Source: Zoogloea sp. 1C4 (GTDB taxonomy: Bacteria > Pseudomonadota > Gammaproteobacteria > Burkholderiales > Rhodocyclaceae). Taken from it: a stretch of DNA of 64,000 nucleotides. Shown in pieces: positions 61,235 to 64,000 of this stretch. The stretch is taken from contig NZ_SSXU01000001.1 of assembly GCF_009469605.1 (NCBI RefSeq), positions 434,001-498,000 on the forward strand, written 5' to 3'. Position 1 is the stretch's first letter; each line of letters begins with the position of its first letter. The notes beneath the pieces were generated by a model. That model searched no databases and was not told where the DNA came from. It saw only the letters and a list, made by a program, of their open reading frames with translations. A program made the position numbers and the translations under genes.

Positions 61235-62176
61235 ATGGACCTGCTCATCGATGTGATCCTGCGTGCCGGCCGCTCCGCGGTCGAGCTGTCGTTCTTCGTG
61301 CTGCTGCCGGTCATGATCGTCATGCTGTCGCTGATGCGCATGCTCGAAGCCCGCGGCGTGCTCGACTGGACGGTGGCCCGCATCGCGCCGCTGCTGCGTC
61401 CCTTCGGCCTCACCGGGCTGGGGGTGTTCGCCGCCGTGCAGATCAACTTCGTCAGCTTTGCCGCGCCGGTCGCCACCCTGGCGATGATGGACCAGCGCGG
61501 CACCTCCAGCCGTCACCTGGCCGCCACGCTGGCGATGGTGATGGCCATGGCCCAGGCCAACGTGTCGATGCCGCTGGCGGCGATGGGGCTGCACTTCGGC
61601 ATCGTGCTGGCCTGGTCGATGGTCGGCGGGCTCGTCGCCGCAGCAGCCACGTACTACGTCTTCGGCCGCCAGCTGTCCGCCACCGAGCACACCCTCGACG
61701 AAACCCTCCAGCACCCGGTGGCCGACAGCGCCAAGGGCATTCTTGACGTCATCAACCGGGCCGGTGCCGAAGCCTTCAAGATCGCCGTCGGCTCGATCCC
61801 GATGCTGGTACTGTCGCTCACCGTGGTGCTGGCCCTGCGCCGGCTGGGGGCGCTGGATGCGCTCACCCTGTGGCTGTCGCCGGCGCTCCTGGCGGTGGGC
61901 GCCGATCCGGCCCTGATCCTGCCCACCCTCACCAAGTTTCTCGCCGGTGGCACCGCGATGATGGGCGTGATGGACGAGATGCTGCGGGCCGGCACGGCCA
62001 GCGCGGCCACCCTCAACGGCGCCAGCGCCGGGCTGCTGATCCACCCGCTGGACATCCCCGGCGTGGCCGTGCTGATCTCCGCCGGCCGTCGCGTGGCGGA
62101 CGTCTGGAAGCCCGCCGCCCTCGGCGCGGTGGTCGGCATCCTGGTACGCGCCGCCGGTCATCTGCTGATCGGCTGA
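61235..62176 (+). CDS. nucleoside-recognition (Gate) domain transporter-like protein
   Basis: 313 aa multi-pass membrane protein with two Gate-type repeats: FVLLPVMIVMLSLMRMLEARGVLDW and GSIPMLVLSLTVVLALRRLGALD. It resembles proteins annotated as nucleoside recognition domain or spore maturation-like. Substrate unknown. Ends 10 nt before the queuosine-precursor transporter gene, so the two are probably co-transcribed. Confidence 0.78.
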   Translation: MDLLIDVILRAGRSAVELSFFVLLPVMIVMLSLMRMLEARGVLDWTVARIAPLLRPFGLTGLGVFAAVQINFVSFAAPVATLAMMDQRGTSSRHLAATLAMVMAMAQANVSMPLAAMGLHFGIVLAWSMVGGLVAAAATYYVFGRQLSATEHTLDETLQHPVADSAKGILDVINRAGAEAFKIAVGSIPMLVLSLTVVLALRRLGALDALTLWLSPALLAVGADPALILPTLTKFLAGGTAMMGVMDEMLRAGTASAATLNGASAGLLIHPLDIPGVAVLISAGRRVADVWKPAALGAVVGILVRAAGHLLIG

Positions 62177-62186
62177 AGCCACCGCC

Positions 62187-62918
62187 ATGACCGCCCCCGG
62201 ACCCCACCTCCAGCCCGACCCAAACCGCCAGTACCGCTACTACGAGTTCGTGATGGCTGCCTTCGTGGCGGTGTATCTGTGCTCCAACCTGATCGGCCCC
62301 GCCAAGGCGGCGCAGCTCACCCTCCCCGGCTGGGGCCCGGTCACCTTCGGCGCCGGCGTGCTGTTCTTCCCGGTCTCATACATCTTCGGCGACGTGCTCA
62401 CCGAGGTGTATGGCTACGCCCGCGCCCGGCGGGTGATCTGGGCCGGCTTTGCGGCGATGATCTTCGCCTCGGTGATGGCCGCCGTCATCGTGGCGCTCCC
62501 GCCCGCCCCCGGCTGGACCAACCAGCCCGCCTACGAGATCGCCTTCGGCTCCACCTGGCGGATCGTCGGCGCGTCGCTGTGCGCGTTCTTCTGTGGCGAA
62601 TTCGTCAATTCCTTCGTGCTCGCCCGCATGAAGGTGAAGAGCAACGGGCGTCACCTGTGGCAACGCACCATCGGCTCGACCATCGTCGGCGAAGGGGTGG
62701 ATTCGGCGCTCTTCTACCCCATCGCCTTCTGGAATTCCGGCCTCATTCCCAACGAGCTGCTGCCGGGGATCATGCTCACCCAATTCGTCTCCAAGGTGGC
62801 TGTAGAAGTGTTGTTCACGCCGCTCACCTACAAGATCGTGGCCTTCCTCAAGCGCGCCGAGCATGAGGACCACTACGACGTGAACACCGATTTCACCCCG
62901 TTCTCGATCCGCGTTTAG
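62187..62918 (+). CDS. yhhQ: queuosine precursor transporter YhhQ
   Basis: 243 aa with six TM helices. YYEFVMAAFVAVYLCSNLIGPAKA and LFFPVSYIFGDVLTEVYGYARARRVIW are the YhhQ signature; WQRTIGSTIVGEGVDSALFY is also conserved. Imports preQ0/preQ1 for queuosine tRNA modification. No preQ1 riboswitch was recognised upstream. Confidence 0.93.
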   Translation: MTAPGPHLQPDPNRQYRYYEFVMAAFVAVYLCSNLIGPAKAAQLTLPGWGPVTFGAGVLFFPVSYIFGDVLTEVYGYARARRVIWAGFAAMIFASVMAAVIVALPPAPGWTNQPAYEIAFGSTWRIVGASLCAFFCGEFVNSFVLARMKVKSNGRHLWQRTIGSTIVGEGVDSALFYPIAFWNSGLIPNELLPGIMLTQFVSKVAVEVLFTPLTYKIVAFLKRAEHEDHYDVNTDFTPFSIRV

Positions 62919-63008
62919 GCCCGGTTTCGCAGCGCAGCATTTCACTAGGCGAAATCAACACGACTGCGCTACCATTCGCCATCCCTGACGACCCACGCAG
63001 AAAACGCT

Positions 63009-63785
63009 TTGTCCACGCCAGAAACCGCGAAGAATCCCATCCAGGTCATCGAGCGCATGATGAAGTTGCTCGACGTCCTCGCCGAGCACCCTGATCCGGT
63101 GCCGCTCAAGCAGCTCGCCCTCGAAACCGGCCTGCACTCGTCCACCGCTCACCGCATCCTCGGCGCGATGACCAGCAGCGGCTTTGTCGAACGCAGCGAC
63201 GCCGGCGTGTATCGCCTCGGCATCCGCCTGCTCGAGCTGGGCAGCCTCGTAAAATCCCGCATCTCCCTGCGCGAAACCGCCATGTCGGCAATGCTCAAGC
63301 TCCACGCCGCCACCGGCGAGAGCGTCAACCTGGGCATCCGCGCCGGCGACGAGATCGTCTACATCGAGCGAACCTCCAGCGGCAAATCGGCAGTGCGTGT
63401 GGTGCACATCGTCGGCGCCCGGGCGCCGCTGCACACCACCGCCACCGGCAAGCTGTTCCTGGTGGAAGACGGCGCCCAGAAGGTCAAGGAGTACGCCAAG
63501 CGCACCGGCCTGCCGTCGTCCACGGCCACCTCGATCACCACCCTGCAGGGCCTCGAAAAGGAGCTCGACAAGGTGCGCCGTCACGGCGTGGCCTTCGACA
63601 TGGACGAGGTGGAGACCGGCGTGCGCTGCATCGCCGCCGGCATCCGTGACGACAGCGGCGAGCTCATCGCCGGCCTGTCGCTGTCCACGCCGTCCGAGCG
63701 CTTCGATCCAGACCGCGCCCCGCTGATCCGCGAAACCGCCGACGAGATCAGTCGCGCGCTGGGCTACGTACCGCAGACCCGCTGA
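63009..63785 (+). CDS. IclR family transcriptional regulator
   Basis: 258 aa. Winged HTH (PIQVIERMMKLLDVLAEHPDPVPLKQLALETGLHSSTAHRILGAMTSSGFVER) and an IclR effector domain (SVNLGIRAGDEIVYIERTSSGKSAVRVV, GVAFDMDEVETGVRCIAAGI). The only suitable start is TTG at 63009, with a weak ribosome-binding site; ATGs occur only inside the HTH. The regulated genes are unknown. Confidence 0.88.
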   Translation: MSTPETAKNPIQVIERMMKLLDVLAEHPDPVPLKQLALETGLHSSTAHRILGAMTSSGFVERSDAGVYRLGIRLLELGSLVKSRISLRETAMSAMLKLHAATGESVNLGIRAGDEIVYIERTSSGKSAVRVVHIVGARAPLHTTATGKLFLVEDGAQKVKEYAKRTGLPSSTATSITTLQGLEKELDKVRRHGVAFDMDEVETGVRCIAAGIRDDSGELIAGLSLSTPSERFDPDRAPLIRETADEISRALGYVPQTR

Positions 63786-63807
63786 TTCGTAATCAGTTGC
63801 TCAGGCA

Positions 63808-63843
63808 AAACAAAACGGGCGCAAACTGGCGCCCGTTTTGTTT
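63808..63843. terminator. bidirectional rho-independent terminator
   Basis: AAACAAAACGGGCGC-AAACTG-GCGCCCGTTTTGTTT, a perfect 15-bp stem between convergent genes. Confidence 0.95.
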
Positions 63844-63858
63844 GAGGCAACTTCCCGC

Positions 63859-64000
63859 TCAGGTCGACGGGCCACGGCCGTTGGCCGCCACCTTATGCTG
63901 CACGGCGGCGCTTTCGAGCCAGCGCTTGACCCGCTGGGCGTCCGCCACGCGGGTGAAACGGCCGAAGGAATCCAGCAGCACGATGATCATCGGCTTGTTG
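63859..64000 (-). CDS. D-Ala-D-Ala endopeptidase (PBP7-like), C-terminal part
   Basis: The last 46 codons of a gene running off the window. MIIVLLDSFGRFTRVADAQRVKRWLE matches the C-terminal end of PbpG/PBP7-type S11 peptidases, which trim peptidoglycan cross-links. Stop TGA at 63859-63861. The catalytic SxxK and KTG motifs lie outside the window. Confidence 0.7.
   Translation of the reverse strand, partial: NKPMIIVLLDSFGRFTRVADAQRVKRWLESAAVQHKVAANGRGPST

Overview
The window reads as high-GC chromosomal DNA of a betaproteobacterium, probably Rhodocyclales-like (Azospira/Azoarcus/Thauera type). This is inferred from gene content: rpoS-nlpD-pcm-surE in canonical order, dapA-bamC, a PQQ-linked accessory cluster, a cytochrome bd operon with CydP/CydX, TRAP-type Tat-exported binding proteins, and strong G/C third-position bias. 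One ~9.3 kb insert with visibly lower GC and relaxed codon use is the exception.

Layout. 1-5.6 kb: accessory genes of a PQQ alcohol dehydrogenase system (PedF-type cytochrome c, binding protein, YVTN beta-propeller), a divergent cytochrome c551 and an AcoR-type sigma54 activator. 5.9-9.7 kb: cyd operon (cydP-cydA-cydB-cydX-truncated haemoglobin-YbgE-like). 9.8-14.4 kb: periplasmic rhodanese, EamA transporter, cytochrome c, orphan NarX-type sensor kinase, secreted hypothetical protein. 14.4-20.3 kb: heavy-metal RND efflux operon with a DUF3240 protein. 20.3-26.3 kb: frameshifted VOC gene divergent from a WYL regulator with two matching operators, YkgJ protein, thrC, multi-pass membrane protein, HPP-CBS protein, DUF2249 protein.

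26.6-36.0 kb is an integrated element in a tRNA-Ser(UGA) gene. The displaced tRNA 3' half lies at 26611-26666, and the reconstituted tRNA at 35919-36006. The element encodes a tyrosine integrase, a small HTH protein, an AAA ATPase of RepA/DnaB type, a block of uncharacterised small genes with a DUF5681-like protein, an XRE regulator resembling restriction-modification controller (C) proteins behind tandem C-box-like operators, and an opposite-strand pair: a ComEC-like metallo-beta-lactamase-fold protein coupled to a four-TM protein. No capsid, relaxase, restriction or methyltransferase gene was seen. The C-protein-like unit and the MBL/4TM pair are the best candidates for an undescribed system.

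36.2-64 kb is core genome: Bax-inhibitor-like protein, rlmD, ribosomal oxygenase, Ala-rich lipoprotein, bamC, dapA, HDAC-family hydrolase, a MoxR-DUF58-transglutaminase-mltB operon, arsC-like gene, rpoS-nlpD-pcm-surE, msrPQ, CSD-DUF1294 protein, mog, darP, pmbA, two paralogous TRAP binding proteins, lrgAB-like genes, a gate-domain transporter, a queuosine-precursor transporter, an IclR regulator and the 3' end of a PBP7-like gene. Functions are assigned by recognising families from the translated sequence; no database search was run.
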